Source of the DNA: Sugiyamaella lignohabitans
Taxonomy: Eukaryota > Ascomycota > Dipodascomycetes > Dipodascales > Trichomonascaceae
Reading direction: 5' to 3'
Length of the DNA stretch: 64,000 bases
Assembly: GCF_001640025.1 (NCBI RefSeq)
Contig: NC_031674.1
Location: forward strand, 682,001-746,000
The position numbers and the translations under genes were made by a program. Positions 1 through 10,500 of the stretch are shown in pieces. The first letter of the stretch is position 1. Each line of letters begins with the position of its first letter. The notes beneath the pieces were generated by a model. That model worked only from the letters and a program-made list of their open reading frames with translations. It was not told where the DNA came from and ran no database searches.

Positions 1-111
1 CGAATCAGACAGATAGTCCAGCTCGTCGTCCTTCAGGTGCGGTCGCTGCTTGAACTGCTTCCACCACGTAGCCAGAGAAGACTTTGAAGGGGGGGATGCA
101 GCCGATGCCAT
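1..111 (-). CDS. 5' end of a protein-coding gene, truncated by the window edge
   Basis: Thirty-seven codons are open from an ATG at 111 to the window edge. The peptide begins MASAASPPSKSSLATWWK and continues with a basic stretch and an acidic DDELDYLSDS. The sequence TWWKQFK followed by an acidic linker resembles the N-terminus of fungal Sac7/Bag7-type RhoGAPs, where it precedes a GIFGVPL motif, but that motif would lie outside the window, so the family is a guess. On this strand a CTAAC plus CAG acceptor-like signal (about 551-563) and a GTAAGT donor (1100-1105) could define a leader intron that would contain GC element E1. I am fairly sure this is a real N-terminus and unsure of its identity. 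Confidence 0.5.
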   Translation of the reverse strand, partial: MASAASPPSKSSLATWWKQFKQRPHLKDDELDYLSDS

Positions 112-655
112 GGTTGCTGTTCCTTCCTTCCTCTTCTTTCTACTTGTCTATTTATATTCTGGTGGTTCCTAACTGCTCTCACCTTGTCGTCGTGTTCGTC
201 TCGATACCAGCTGTCGCTCTACTATCGTTTGAGTCCTTTAATTGGTCTCACTTTGTTTCTCGTGATTCTCTCGTCGTTTCACCTCGTCTTGTCGCTTCTC
301 GTCGTTTCTCGTCTTATCGAATAACTCTATTCACAAGTTCAAATCAGCAGCCACTAAATGAGGCAGGTTTTGTGATGAGCAGTACTCGGATACAATCGCC
401 AGATTCCGCTGCCGTCGTCTACAATCGCGGCTCTGCGTCGTTCTGCTACCCTCCTATTCCAGTCCTATTCCAGTCCTGATACTGGTCCTGGTCTCAAGTC
501 GGATCGTCCTATCTTGAACTCCCGTATCTCACTGTGCCAAATCAGGCTCTCTGCACCAGTTAGTCTCTCTCCTATCCTCCCATCACTCTGACTACCACAA
601 ATTGAACACACACACAACATCTTCACTTCGCCACCGCCTCTGGGAGTGGGTGTTT

Positions 656-706
656 TGCCTCCGGCGGCCGGGCTCCGCCCGGACCCGTAGTGCTCGCTTC
701 GCGAGC
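656..706 (+). repeat. GC element E1 (divergent half copy)
   Basis: Starts TGCCTCCGGCGG. The first hairpin stem is CCGGGC/GCCCGG instead of the family's CTGGGGC/GCCCCAG, so both arms changed together. It ends in a GCTCGC-TTC-GCGAGC hairpin. Confidence 0.85.
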
Positions 707-1659
707 TTGTTTGGATTGTCGGCCAGAGACGTTGCTTCTTTATGTTCAATTTTCCAATATTCAGCTGTTCAGCCATTCGAACGGTGGAATGTTCATCTGT
801 TGCTTGCTTGTCCCAGTATCGAACATCTGTATCCTGTAGTCTGTAGTCTGTAGTCTTATTCGTACTATTGTGTGTTCTCTCTGTTCGTGTTTGTGTCTTC
901 TCTCTTCTCTCTTCTCGCTTCTCTCTTCAGTCTTCTCTCTCTCCTATTACCATCCAGAGTCGTAACATGAATGATGTTGTTACATTCACAGAAGAGAAAA
1001 ACAGACAGTGAGAGTAAGAACAGTGCTCGTCACTGGCCTCTCACCTGGCGAACCACACCCTCATATCGTTCTTGTCGTCCTTCTCCTCTCTTCTCTTTCA
1101 CTTACAATTTCGTAAAACAAATCGAAAATATCTTTCGAATGATATAGTTCCTTCGTCTTCTTCTGTTTCTTCGTATTATTATTATTATCTCTGTAGTTGT
1201 TGCTTCGTCGTAGCTATCAGTCTAATCACTGAATTAGTGTCTTGACTTTCTCACTTGATTAGTCCTTGTATGGTCGTTGTGATAGTTGCTAGGAATATTA
1301 CTCCTCTCCACTCTACTAAATCCACTGTCGAGTTCTTGTTTTGTCAGTCAGGTCGTTGGTTTGTTCGTACCTTCGTTCGTACGTACGTCGTTATCAGTAC
1401 CTACCGTCACTTATCACAAGGTCTGGCGAGTCCGTATATCACAGTCTTAGCAATTGTGTTTTGGATCTTCTGAAACTGGCTGGTCTAGAACAGACTGCAA
1501 TTGCACTCAATTTTCACGCTAATTCGCTTGGTTCTAAAAAACAATATATAGTAAATCTCTGCGTATTTCTGTCTCTTCTCCTGCACGGTCAAATTGTTCT
1601 AAATCTCAATTATGTACTAGTTCTTCTGCGGGCCTGCGTTAGCTGTACCTTCTAGCGAT

Positions 1660-1850
1660 GGTTCTTGCCGTTGCTGCTGCTGCTTCTGCTGCTTCTGCTG
1701 CTGCTGCCAGTGCTGCTGCCGGAGCTGCTCATGCTGCTGTTGTTTCTTCTTCTGTTTCTGTTTCTGCTGTTTGCTGCTCCTGCTCCTGCTGCCGCTCCTG
1801 CCCACTCCTGCTGCCGCTCTTGCGCACTCCTGCCGCCACTCTTGGGTCTG
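1660..1850. repeat. GCT/CTG trinucleotide-rich low-complexity block
   Basis: Imperfect GCT/CTG/TTC triplets. Both strands stay open and read as poly-Ala/Leu or poly-Gln, which follows from the repeat and is not evidence of a gene. Confidence 0.8.
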
Positions 1851-2702
1851 CTGCTCACCCCGGTCAGGCTGTTTGATACGCTCCCTGCCGGTTTGCTGCG
1901 TCTCGCCGACCCCCAATTTCCCCGGTAGGCTGGGTTCCCCCTGCACACCTGGCCGCAGCCTGTGGGTGGGCTCGCTATGGTCGAGCCTGCAGCCCGGCTG
2001 CGTGTTGCTGCTCATTGCAGTTGCGGTTCCTACGTTGCTCCAGAGATTCTAACACTGGCGGAGCCATCCGTGTGGATACGGCGGTTGCTGTGCAGCAGCC
2101 AGCCAGCGAGCCAGCGGAAGTGGCAAGGGGCCAGCAGGCAGGGAACCGCTCACCACCGGTGACTGCCCACTGCCCACTGCCCACTGCCTACCACTATCCA
2201 ATCGGCCCAACTACCTACTGCCTCTGCGTGTGCAGCCCAGCCGAGACTAAATAGACGGTGACGCCAGCTCCAGCAGCGGCCCGAGCTAAAAGGCCTGGTA
2301 ACCCCAGCAGCCGGCGCCGCTGAAACAGCCAGCAGGAAGCCAAGTTTTTCGCTTCGGCCACACCATCACTGCTGTAACACAACTAACAACCCTGTACAAC
2401 AACCCTGTACTATTGTACTATCTATAGAAATACAGTTGTCAACCCCCTTTCCTGATAAGCAAATAGAGTTTCTCCGCGAGCCCAGAACCAACCTGCCAAG
2501 GGATCACGCAATCATCAAACGGGGCCGCCTCCAACTATCAGGCATAGAGTTCCAATCCCCGACACAGCCAGTCACCCTGAATCACCGCCAGTCACCCCAA
2601 ACGGCCCTGGCCAATTGGGACGCCATGCGCACCAAAACAGACATGGCGATATGGACCTCGCCCGAACGGGGGCCACATGCACCCACCGCCCATGAGGGTA
2701 TA

Positions 2703-2715
2703 CCCCCCCCCCCCC
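2703..2715 (+). repeat. C13 homopolymer
   Basis: Thirteen consecutive C directly before GC element E2. Its length may be a sequencing or assembly uncertainty. Confidence 0.9.
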
Positions 2716-2716
2716 G

Positions 2717-2859
2717 TGCCTCCGGCGGCTGGGGCTCCGCCCCAGACCCTGGTTGCTCCTGCTTCGCAGGAGTTTTCTACTCAGGGGTGCCACACGCCCG
2801 ACTCGAGCGAAGCGAGAGGAGCCGGGGGGTCTGGGGCGCAGCCCCAGCCGCCGGAGGCA
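2717..2859. repeat. GC element E2 (inverted pair, B left, A right)
   Basis: The left half ends in the CTCCTGC-TTC-GCAGGAG hairpin. The right half is inverted and ends GGAGGCA. Hairpin loops are TCC (left) and TGC (right, read in element orientation). Confidence 0.95.
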
Positions 2860-3047
2860 GCACCTCCAAAACCGTTAGGCGGGGCCCACCTCGTCCCGTG
2901 GCGATTAATGCAGCCCCGTATTGCGTCGACGACGTGCGTGTACATACATGTGCATGCGCGTACATGCCTGTGCAGCGAGAGGCTCTGGCTCGACCGGGGT
3001 CTCGACGGGCCTGGGTCAGCCAGCAGGGGGCTTAGGGGACTGGGTGC

Positions 3048-3189
3048 TGCCTCCGGCGGCTGGGGCTCCGCCCCAGACCCTGGTGGCTCCTCTCGCTTCG
3101 CTCGAGTCGGGCCGTGTGGCACCCCGTAAGAATCTCCTGCTTCGCAAGAGCTACCAGGGTCTGGGGCGAAGCCCCAGCCGACGGAGGCA
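3048..3189. repeat. GC element E3 (inverted pair, A left, B right)
   Basis: The right-half hairpin is damaged (CAAGAG for CAGGAG) and the terminal arm reads GCCGACGGAGGCA. The stretch after the left half (GTGTGGCACCCC) recurs inverted inside E2, so the interior is also shared. Confidence 0.95.
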
Positions 3190-3294
3190 GTACCCCCCCC
3201 TCTCCTGGGTCCTGGTGGTGATGCTATAAATACCGCCCATGTTATAAAAATAGCACCATAGTCTGGCGTCACCGGACGCTGCAGGGTCCGGTCT

Positions 3295-3425
3295 TGCCTC
3301 CGGCGGCTGAGGCCGCGCCCCAGACCCCCGGCTCCTCTCGCTTCGTTCGAGTCGGGAACCCCCTGTCAACTCCTGCGAAGCAGGAGCAACCCGGGTCTGG
3401 GGCGGAGCCCCAGCCGCCGGAGGCA
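3295..3425. repeat. GC element E4 (inverted pair, A left, B right)
   Basis: The left first hairpin is altered (TGAGGCCGCGCCCCA). The right half is consensus-like. The spacer is shorter than in other A-B pairs. Confidence 0.95.
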
Positions 3426-3523
3426 CGCCACCCCCACTAGTGTGTGGTGGCACGGTACGATACTATAAATATATAGGGGAACTAAGAGTTGGTGAATAGG
3501 AGGAGGGGGTGGCGGGGCGGGGG

Positions 3524-6204
3524 TCAGCCCAGTTGGACGTAATTTCCCGGGAAAACGCCCTGGACGCCGTTGAGTTTGCCCGTCCACCAGCCGTTGGGGT
3601 CGGCTGTTCGTTGCACGATTTCGATGCGGTCGCCCGCGTGGATGGACAGGTCGCCGTGGGCCTGTGCTTCGTAGTCGTACAGCGCGGTACAGTACTCCAC
3701 AGGTGCTACAGGGCTCGCGGCCACGGGTGACACCGGTGATGGCGAGTATGCTGTGGGAACAGCTGCTGCTGCTGCCGCTGCTGCTGGTTGTCCATACACA
3801 GGTTGTGCTGCTGTTGCTGCTGGTTGACCATAAGCCGGTTGTTGACCATAACCAGCTGGTGCTGCTGCTGGTTGACCATAAGCCGGTTGTTGTCCGTAGC
3901 CAGCAGCAGCAGGGGCTCCAGGTGCTTGATATACATACTTCTCTTGAGGAGGTTGTTGTCCGTATCCCTGGTAGGGTGGAGGAACTCCTTCACTTCCAGC
4001 AGCTGCTGCTCCTGCTCCATAAGCTCCTGCTCCATAGGCACCAGCTCCAGCAGCAGCTCCAGCAGCACCAGCTTCAGTCTCTTTACCGTACTTCTTCTTG
4101 GTCAATTCGAGCTTGCTCTTGGCATGGCCCACTCGGAAATGCGTGATTCCAATGGCCTCGGCCTGTTCCTGGATATCGCCTCTCTTACGGTTGAACGACT
4201 CCTCAATGTCGGCAGTTAGGTCGAAATATGGGATCTTCATCTCCTCCATACGGTTGTACAATGTGTAGAAGATGTTGAGTTGCATGTAGTAAAACGATTG
4301 AAACAACGGACGGATGAACTCGGCCTCCAGCTCAAACAGCTTTGGTAGCTCTTCTTTCAACAGATTGTTGAAATAGTCGTACTCCTGTTTGGCGATCTCC
4401 ACATTGTTCTCTGCCGTATACATATTCTTCTCGTCCTTTATAGACCGTTCTTTCTTTCCCTGTAGTTTGGTAAGAGTGGCTGTATGACGGTCGAGATCCA
4501 ATTGTTTGTGGTCTCGTTTGACGCTCATTTTACGGATCGCTTTAATCACCTTCAAAAGCTCGTCGGCCGGAGCCACGATTCTCGTTTCAATCATCTCCAG
4601 CTCCGGTTTCAATGTCGCTTGCAATTCAAATACAACGTCTCGATACTGTTCACATGCTTGAATTCCCTCTGGATTACCCTCTGGACGCGTCGAGTTGGGG
4701 TCGCTCATTCGTCCTGAAATGGGTTTATAGATTTCTTCCACTGCTTTCGAAAATTCGATCTGATGCTTGAGCATACCGTTAACTGCCTCGGAATACTTGG
4801 TCGACTCGGCGTGCAGTTTCTTAGTCTCGTCTTCGAGCTCTTTGAACCGTCTCTCAGCGTCAATGTAAACGAGATCCTTGGTGTGTGTGCCAATGTTCAT
4901 CTTCTGTTTGAACGATTGGGGCGCCTGGTTCTTGTTAGTTCTGCTCGTTGCCGGTCTGCCTCCGGCGGCTGGGGCTGCGCCCCAGACCCCCTGGCTCCTC
5001 TCGCTTCGCTCGAGTCGGGCGTGGGGGTCCCGTCCTCGGGGTTTATTAGGTGGTCATGGTTGTTTGCTCGTGTCTTTCGGTCGGGTCTATTGGCTCCAGC
5101 TACTGATATTGTTGGATAACGTGACACAATGGCATTTCGATCTTTCGATAGCGAACGCTCCACCTAATGAATGTCTAGTAGATTCTCAACCAGAAAGTCA
5201 ATGGACTCTCCGGATAATTCAGAAGTAGATTCTCCAGTAGATTCTATACTGGACTCACTACATATTCACCAGCTGTGACAACCCAGTGGATACACTAGTG
5301 ATTCTCCAGTGTAGTTTCTATTAGTACTCCAGTAGATCCTCCAGCTGATGGTTCTCTAGTAGATTCTCTAGTAGGTTCTCCAGCAGGTGATACTCCAGTG
5401 GATTCTAATATATTCTCTAGTAGAATTCTCCAGAGAAATTCAGCTGACGACTCTCTAGTATAATCTGTCATAGCATCTCCAGTAGATTCTTCAGCTGGTG
5501 ATATTCCAGTAGATTCTTCAAATGACTGACTCTCTACTAGATTGCCCAATAGGTTCTCTACTATTCTTCAGATAATTCTTGTGCTGAAACACTCGGAGAT
5601 TCCCCAATGGATTCTCTAGTAGTTCAATATAGTTTTCTATCGAATCTCCCGCTGAGGGCCCTCCAATAGATTATCCATCAGATGAATTTCTAGTGGAATC
5701 TACTAGCATGTCTAGTAGACTCTCCTTTGGATTCTCTAATGAATTACCCAATGGAGAGATCTCTAATAAATTCTCGAGTACATTCTTTATTGTATCGATG
5801 GATATCGAGTAGATTCTCTGGTAAATTCTCCAGTACAAGAATCTCTAGTACATTCTTCAGTGGATTCTCCAGCTGGTGGATATCGAATAAATTCTCTAAC
5901 GGATCTTGTATTGGACTCTCTAGTAGTCTCTCTACTGAAAACTCAAGATTGAACTTCTGATACATTGTGCCATGTCTTAATCCCAACAATCACTGAGCCA
6001 GCAACCACCAGCTACCAGCCACCAGGCATCAGCAACCACCAACAACCCATCAACAACCGAAACAATCGAACCTCTTTCAATTCGGAAATCGTAGTTATTA
6101 AACCACGGGCCCCAATTGACTCAATCCCAACTGCAACCTCTCAAAACATCCACCTCGTAAATACTCACCCTCACGGCGGCCTTTGTAAAGCCTTTCCAAC
6201 TCAT
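3524..6204 (-). CDS. RVS167: Rvs167-type BAR-SH3 amphiphysin homologue
   Basis: Endocytic membrane-curvature protein acting with Rvs161 at cortical actin patches. Two exons are inferred: 6169-6204 ([12 protein letters not shown]) and 3524-4924 ([14 protein letters not shown] onward). The donor is AGG|GTGAGT; the acceptor is ACTAACAAGAACCAG|GCG, phase 0. The joined N-terminus matches the family pattern MSFKGFTKA-xx-RAPQSF, and the total of 478 aa is close to the S. cerevisiae length. A BAR domain spans roughly residues 15-260 ([24 protein letters not shown]), followed by an Ala/Gly/Pro/Gln/Tyr-rich linker with [10 protein letters not shown] repeats and a C-terminal SH3 ([23 protein letters not shown]). 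The 1,244-nt intron (4925-6168) is by far the longest in the window and holds GC element E5 and a decayed 15-bp minisatellite. A coding start at 4900 would lose the amphipathic N-terminus. Identity is certain; the tiny first exon is very likely. Confidence 0.92.
4957..5017 (+). repeat. GC element E5 (A half) in the RVS167 intron
   Basis: Near-consensus 61-bp A half with hairpin loop TGC, starting 32 nt upstream of the RVS167 acceptor in sequence terms. It is in opposite orientation to the gene. Confidence 0.95.
5165..5950. repeat. decayed 15-bp minisatellite inside the RVS167 intron
   Basis: About 800 bp of imperfect units related to CTCCAGTAGATTCT and CTCTAGTAGATTCT. Many spacings are multiples of five codons, so both strands show pseudo-pentapeptide reading frames ([13 protein letters not shown] on minus). 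Units are diverged and interspersed with unrelated bases. The block lies wholly inside the intron. Confidence 0.8.
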
Positions 6205-6504
6205 GTCGACGGGGCCGATGCTCGCGCTGATCAATAATAATAATCCAATTCAATTCAATTCCTGGGAAGTCTTTAACCTGTGTTTCACACGTCAGTCAAA
6301 CTCAATCTGGTCTGTTTGGTCTGGCTCGTGCCGGAAGTCTGCTCCTGGGTCGTGTACCTTCCAGTGCCCTTATCAACCAATGGTCGCAAGCTATCGTGAG
6401 TTTGTGTGGCTATCTGGCGCCTCCGTTGTTCACGAGATCCCGTCCCGAGCCGCTGCTGCGGCCCACTGCACAGCCGTTCGTCGGGGTTGGTTTGGGGGTC
6501 GGGT

Positions 6505-6646
6505 CTGCCTCCGGCGGCTGGGGCTCCGCCCCAGACCCTGGTGGCTCCTCTCGCTTCGCTCGAGTCGTTTTCGTCGATGGTCCCGGCCATCTCCTGCGAA
6601 GCAGGAGCTACCAGGGTCTGGGGCGGAGCCCCAGCCGCCGGAGGCA
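6505..6646. repeat. GC element E6 (full A-spacer-B pair) in the RVS167/bL36m divergent promoter
   Basis: The best full-length form: A half, a spacer TTTTCGTCGATGGTCCC plus six bases, then an inverted B half. Both first-hairpin loops are TCC. It lies between the RVS167 start (6204) and the bL36m start (6782). Confidence 0.95.
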
Positions 6647-6781
6647 CACCTCCATCCCCCGTCGGGAGCACCTGTCGGATAGTCACGTGACAGGATCAAT
6701 ATTTTTCATGTTGATGTTGATGGTGAAGATGAGCAGCAGCGGTGAGAAGAGTGAAGAGAGTGAAACAAACGACCGGTTAGA

Positions 6782-7295
6782 ATGTCCTTGTCGCTGATTT
6801 TCAGACGCTCTCTGAGCAGCTTGGCCCGGCCATTGATGGGTGCTATTAGCAGATCCGCTTTGGGCATGACCCGGGCGGGGTTGCTCGCCCAGCAGCCGGC
6901 CAGCTGGATGGTCCAGGCTCGCGGCATGAAAGTGAGAACCTCTGTCAAGAAATACTGTTCCGACTGCTACGTAAGTGTTTGGTGGTGTGGGTAGGCTGTT
7001 CGATTTGTGTCTCACAAGAGGCTCAGTGCGATATTTTTTTAAAAAATGAGCGTTTCATGAGCTCGTTTATACTTTGTTACTGAGTTTAATAGAGAAGAGA
7101 CTGGGGAGGACACGCCCGACTCGAGCGAAGCGAGAGGAGCAGCGGGGTCTGGGGCGGAGCCCCAGCCGCCGGAGGCAGAGAGGAGAGAGAAATAAAAGGA
7201 GCTTGCCTGCTAACAGAAAGTAGATTGTCAGAAGAAAGGGCAGAGTGTATGTTTACTGCAAGAGTAATAATAAGCACAAGCAGCGTCAAGGTTAA
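6782..7295 (+). CDS. RTC6: mitochondrial large-subunit ribosomal protein bL36m (Rtc6-like)
   Basis: Two exons are inferred: 6782-6970 and 7224-7295, joining to 86 aa. Exon 1 carries an arginine-rich mitochondrial presequence, then RGMKVRTSVKKYCSDCY. Exon 2 gives IVRRKGRVYVYCKSNNKHK and ends RQG. Together these form the bL36 zinc-ribbon with its CxxC and C...H ligands. The donor is TAC|GTAAGT; the acceptor is GCTAACAGAAAGTAG|ATT, phase 0. The AG directly after the branch sequence must be skipped because only the TAG keeps the frame. The 253-nt intron contains GC element E7. The frame left open without splicing would end after SDCYVSVWWCG and lose half of the zinc site. Converges on UTP10. Confidence 0.9.
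7117..7177 (-). repeat. GC element E7 (A half) in the bL36m intron
   Basis: 61-bp A half in inverted orientation, CGACTCGAGCG to GGAGGCA, 39 nt before the branch sequence. Hairpin loop TCC. Confidence 0.95.
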
Positions 7296-7556
7296 GACGG
7301 TTTATGGGAAATGTTTCTTGCGATGAAGACTTTAAGAGCTTTGATCTGGTTGAGTTTGAAATTTTGTGAACTCCGAAGACTTTGAAAGTTTTGACAACTC
7401 TGATAGCTTGGAACTTTGAAATTTGTAAATAGATGAGATATAAATATATTATTGTATATTATTTTTGGAGGGTGATGTGAGATGTGATAGTAGTTATAGA
7501 GTAAGAGGAAGAGCTGTGAACACAGTGTGGTTATGAGAGCTGTGAGAAGTGTACGT

Positions 7557-10500
7557 TTAAGAGAGGTATCTGTCGAGCGATTCTCCCAGGACCTCTTCAA
7601 TGGCAGGAACCAGGTTACGACGGACCTCGAGCTCAACTTGTTCTTCCTCGTCTTCGAGTAACTCGGCAATGAGGGGCACAAGTTGAGGCAGCATTGATAC
7701 CCACTCTTCACCAAGCTTGTTATAGAGACCATGGAGGGTCTTGATGGCCCAGATCTTTTCTTGGCTCGAACTTCCATTCTTCATATGAGAACAGACTCCT
7801 TCGTTAATGGCCTTGTGATGGTCTGGCGACGAGCATACTTCGGCCAGAGTGACAATGGCTTTGACCAGCAGGGCGCCGAGTCCGGACTCGATAGTGGGAA
7901 GCTGAGCCAGCAACGAAGCACTAATCTTGTCGAATCGTGCTTGTGACTGCCAGAACTCGTCGTTATCGTTCTGGAACGAGATGACAAGCGAATTGAGTAC
8001 GTTTCTTCTTAGCGACTCAGGTAACTCTTGTCGGGCCTTGGCACTGGAAGATGCGTACAATTCCAAGATTTCAGCAACTGGGTCGAGAATATAGCCATAG
8101 TAGCTGGTAACAATGGACTTCAAGCTTCCAAGTAGCTTGACAAGGAACTTGAAGAACACAATGCGCTTGGAAAAGTCCTTTGAGTTGTTGTCATCCATAC
8201 ACCATCTGACAATTCGAACAAACAAGGGTTGGAAGGTCTTGTCGTTGAGTTTCATAATGACTTTAATAGCACTGGAAACAGCCTTGGCTTCAATACGGTT
8301 GGTATCCTCCTTTCCATAGTTGCCTTGGCCTCGGACTTCAAATGCTTGCAACAAGAAGCCAATGATAATCGACGATTGTGACGAAACAACCTTCTTAGGA
8401 CTAACGTCAATAACCTTGTCAAGACTGTCAAGGAAAATGTTGATAGAGTCCATTCCATTGTCAACAGCATATTTCCAGGTACCAGTCAGGGCCGAGATTA
8501 CCTGCTTGTCTTCAATGTTGTTTCGGATAACATCCATCACACGAGTTCGGACATCAACAGTAGTGGCATTGCTAACAAGCACAAATTCGAAAACTTTCTT
8601 AACTGACGAGGTCATAAACGAGGGGATTCTCTTAACAAGACCAGATACAAGACCAAAAGTAGCCAATTGAATCAACTTTGCATCGTCCTTGTTTTCCAGA
8701 GCCAAGCTGGTTTCGAATCTCTTGAACACAACTGGTACGATCTTGCCAAACAAACCAATCATTCTTGCACCCAGAACAGTTGAGATACTGCTGGAGGCAG
8801 CAACAGCTGCAACAAATACCTTGATATCGCTGTTCAATAGTCCACGCTCACCAACAATAGCAGTCAATGCAGCGAGCAGCTCTTCAGGGCTCATTTGAGA
8901 GCCGAATTTGGCAATAATGACATCCAAGTCGTCAAGAACAAGCTGAATAATATGGGCATCTTCAGTAGATGACAGATAGTTTTTCAACAATGCAGTACAG
9001 TTGATAGCAGCCTTCACAGCATCTTCATCAGTGGACAACTCGACATCAAACTTGCTTTGCACAAGAGCCAAAAGATGGACCTTGACGTCAATATCTGAAC
9101 TAGCAAGTAACGACTCGACAACCTCCACAAAACTGCCCATAGGAAGCACCTCTAACATCTTGCCCAAGAAGTTGAAAATGTTCTCTGCGAGAGAAGGAAC
9201 GGCAGAAAGCTCGGTATTATCAGAAGTGGCCTTTCTTGTCTTCAAGAGTTGCTCGATAATCTCAGAACAAATATCCATGACGACAGCCTTGTCAGCTTCC
9301 TCTTTAAGAATTTGAGCTCTAAGTGATGGATACCCGCCAACAATGTCATCATCACCAAATACATTAGTCAAGAATTCGTACACATTAGCTTTGAGAGTGG
9401 CATTGTCAGTAACATTGGTACCATTGCCATTGGTGAGAGCTGTAAAGAGTTGACCACCTTCGCTGGGAGTCTCACCCTCTGTCAAAGGAATCGATTCCGA
9501 AACAGCAAGGAAGTTTCTGATAGCAGTGACTTGGTCAACTACAGTAAACGATCTTACAAAAGTAGTTCCAAATTGAACATACGACTTGAGGTCAGCCGAC
9601 TTTCTCTTAATCTTGGCCTCAGAATACTTGTTGCCAAACAAAATGAGCAACTTGTGAAGACTGGCCTCGGGCTTCAAGGTTCTAACAAGAGCACCAAACA
9701 GCTTGACTCTTCTGTGACGAGGGATATGAGCAAATGCCGCAACAAAACTGAGCAACAAGAACTCAATCTCTTCATTACTAGTTCCATTGTTGTTAGAAAC
9801 AAGAGCTGGGATAACTTGTGAAATGGTCTGTTGAATAACATGTGCAGAAAACTCATCGTCCTGTCTAACGGTGTTGGCACCCATGAATGTGAAAATAGGC
9901 ATAACACTATGGAGAACAACTTCAGGAGCAAGCTCAGCAAGACTAGCAACAAGCAACAGGAATCTGTTTTGAACCTGAGGACTCGATGAAGAGCGAATGC
10001 AAGACACAATAATGTCGACTCGGACAAGAGCAGAGTCTATTTTGGTGTGTCTTTGGTGCTTGAGTTGTTCAACAGCCGATATCATACAATTGGCCAACAG
10101 CTGTTCTGTGTAAAGAGATGGCAAGTTAGAATCAGCTCCTAAAGACAAGATTTCACCAAGAATAGTGAACAATTGAGACAATAGGGTCATGCAACTGGGT
10201 CCCTCTGACTTGTTCTTGTCAAGGAGCTCCAAAATAACTGTCAATTTACGCAAATGCTTTTCGGCAAAAGAGATGAGCTCGCTACCTCTGAACTTTTCTC
10301 TCGATGAGTTACTGCTTCTTCTTCGTCTCTTGGGAACAGCAGGAGATGCAGTACCACTTCTGGAACCAGAGCTATTAGCGGCAGCACTGTCTCTTTCCAA
10401 CTTGCAATCATCCAAAAGAGAAACAAAGTGAGGTGTGGTGATCTCAATGTTGTTTAAAACTTCCAAACTATCATAAGTTATCGATTCATCAACAGCAACA

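Larger units (their letters stand above)
112..3523. other. long gene-free stretch
   Basis: No ORF here has protein-like character. It holds CT-rich DNA (about 880-1130), a GCT/CTG-rich low-complexity block (about 1660-1850), a run of 13 C (2703-2715) and GC elements E1-E4. Open frames in this stretch are low-complexity or translated GC elements. It is probably the leader and promoter of the gene at 1-111 plus the 3' flank of RVS167. Confidence 0.6.

Noticed and set aside
1617..2015. Minus-strand 132-codon Gln-rich frame and several overlapping Ala/Leu-rich frames
   Set aside because: They arise from a GCT/CTG triplet block open on both strands. Composition changes abruptly outside the repeat and no start context or intron supports a gene.
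2436..3453. Overlapping frames of 100-200 codons around GC elements E2-E4
   Set aside because: Most of each frame is translated element sequence ([21 protein letters not shown]). No independent protein motif.
4897..5163. 88-codon minus-strand frame upstream of the RVS167 second exon
   Set aside because: It reads through E5 and does not supply the conserved MS(W/F)KGFTKA start, which I found at 6169-6204 with proper splice sites.
6203..6797. Frames of 90-160 codons between RVS167 and bL36m
   Set aside because: All owe their length to element E6 and differ in every frame. The region is a divergent promoter.
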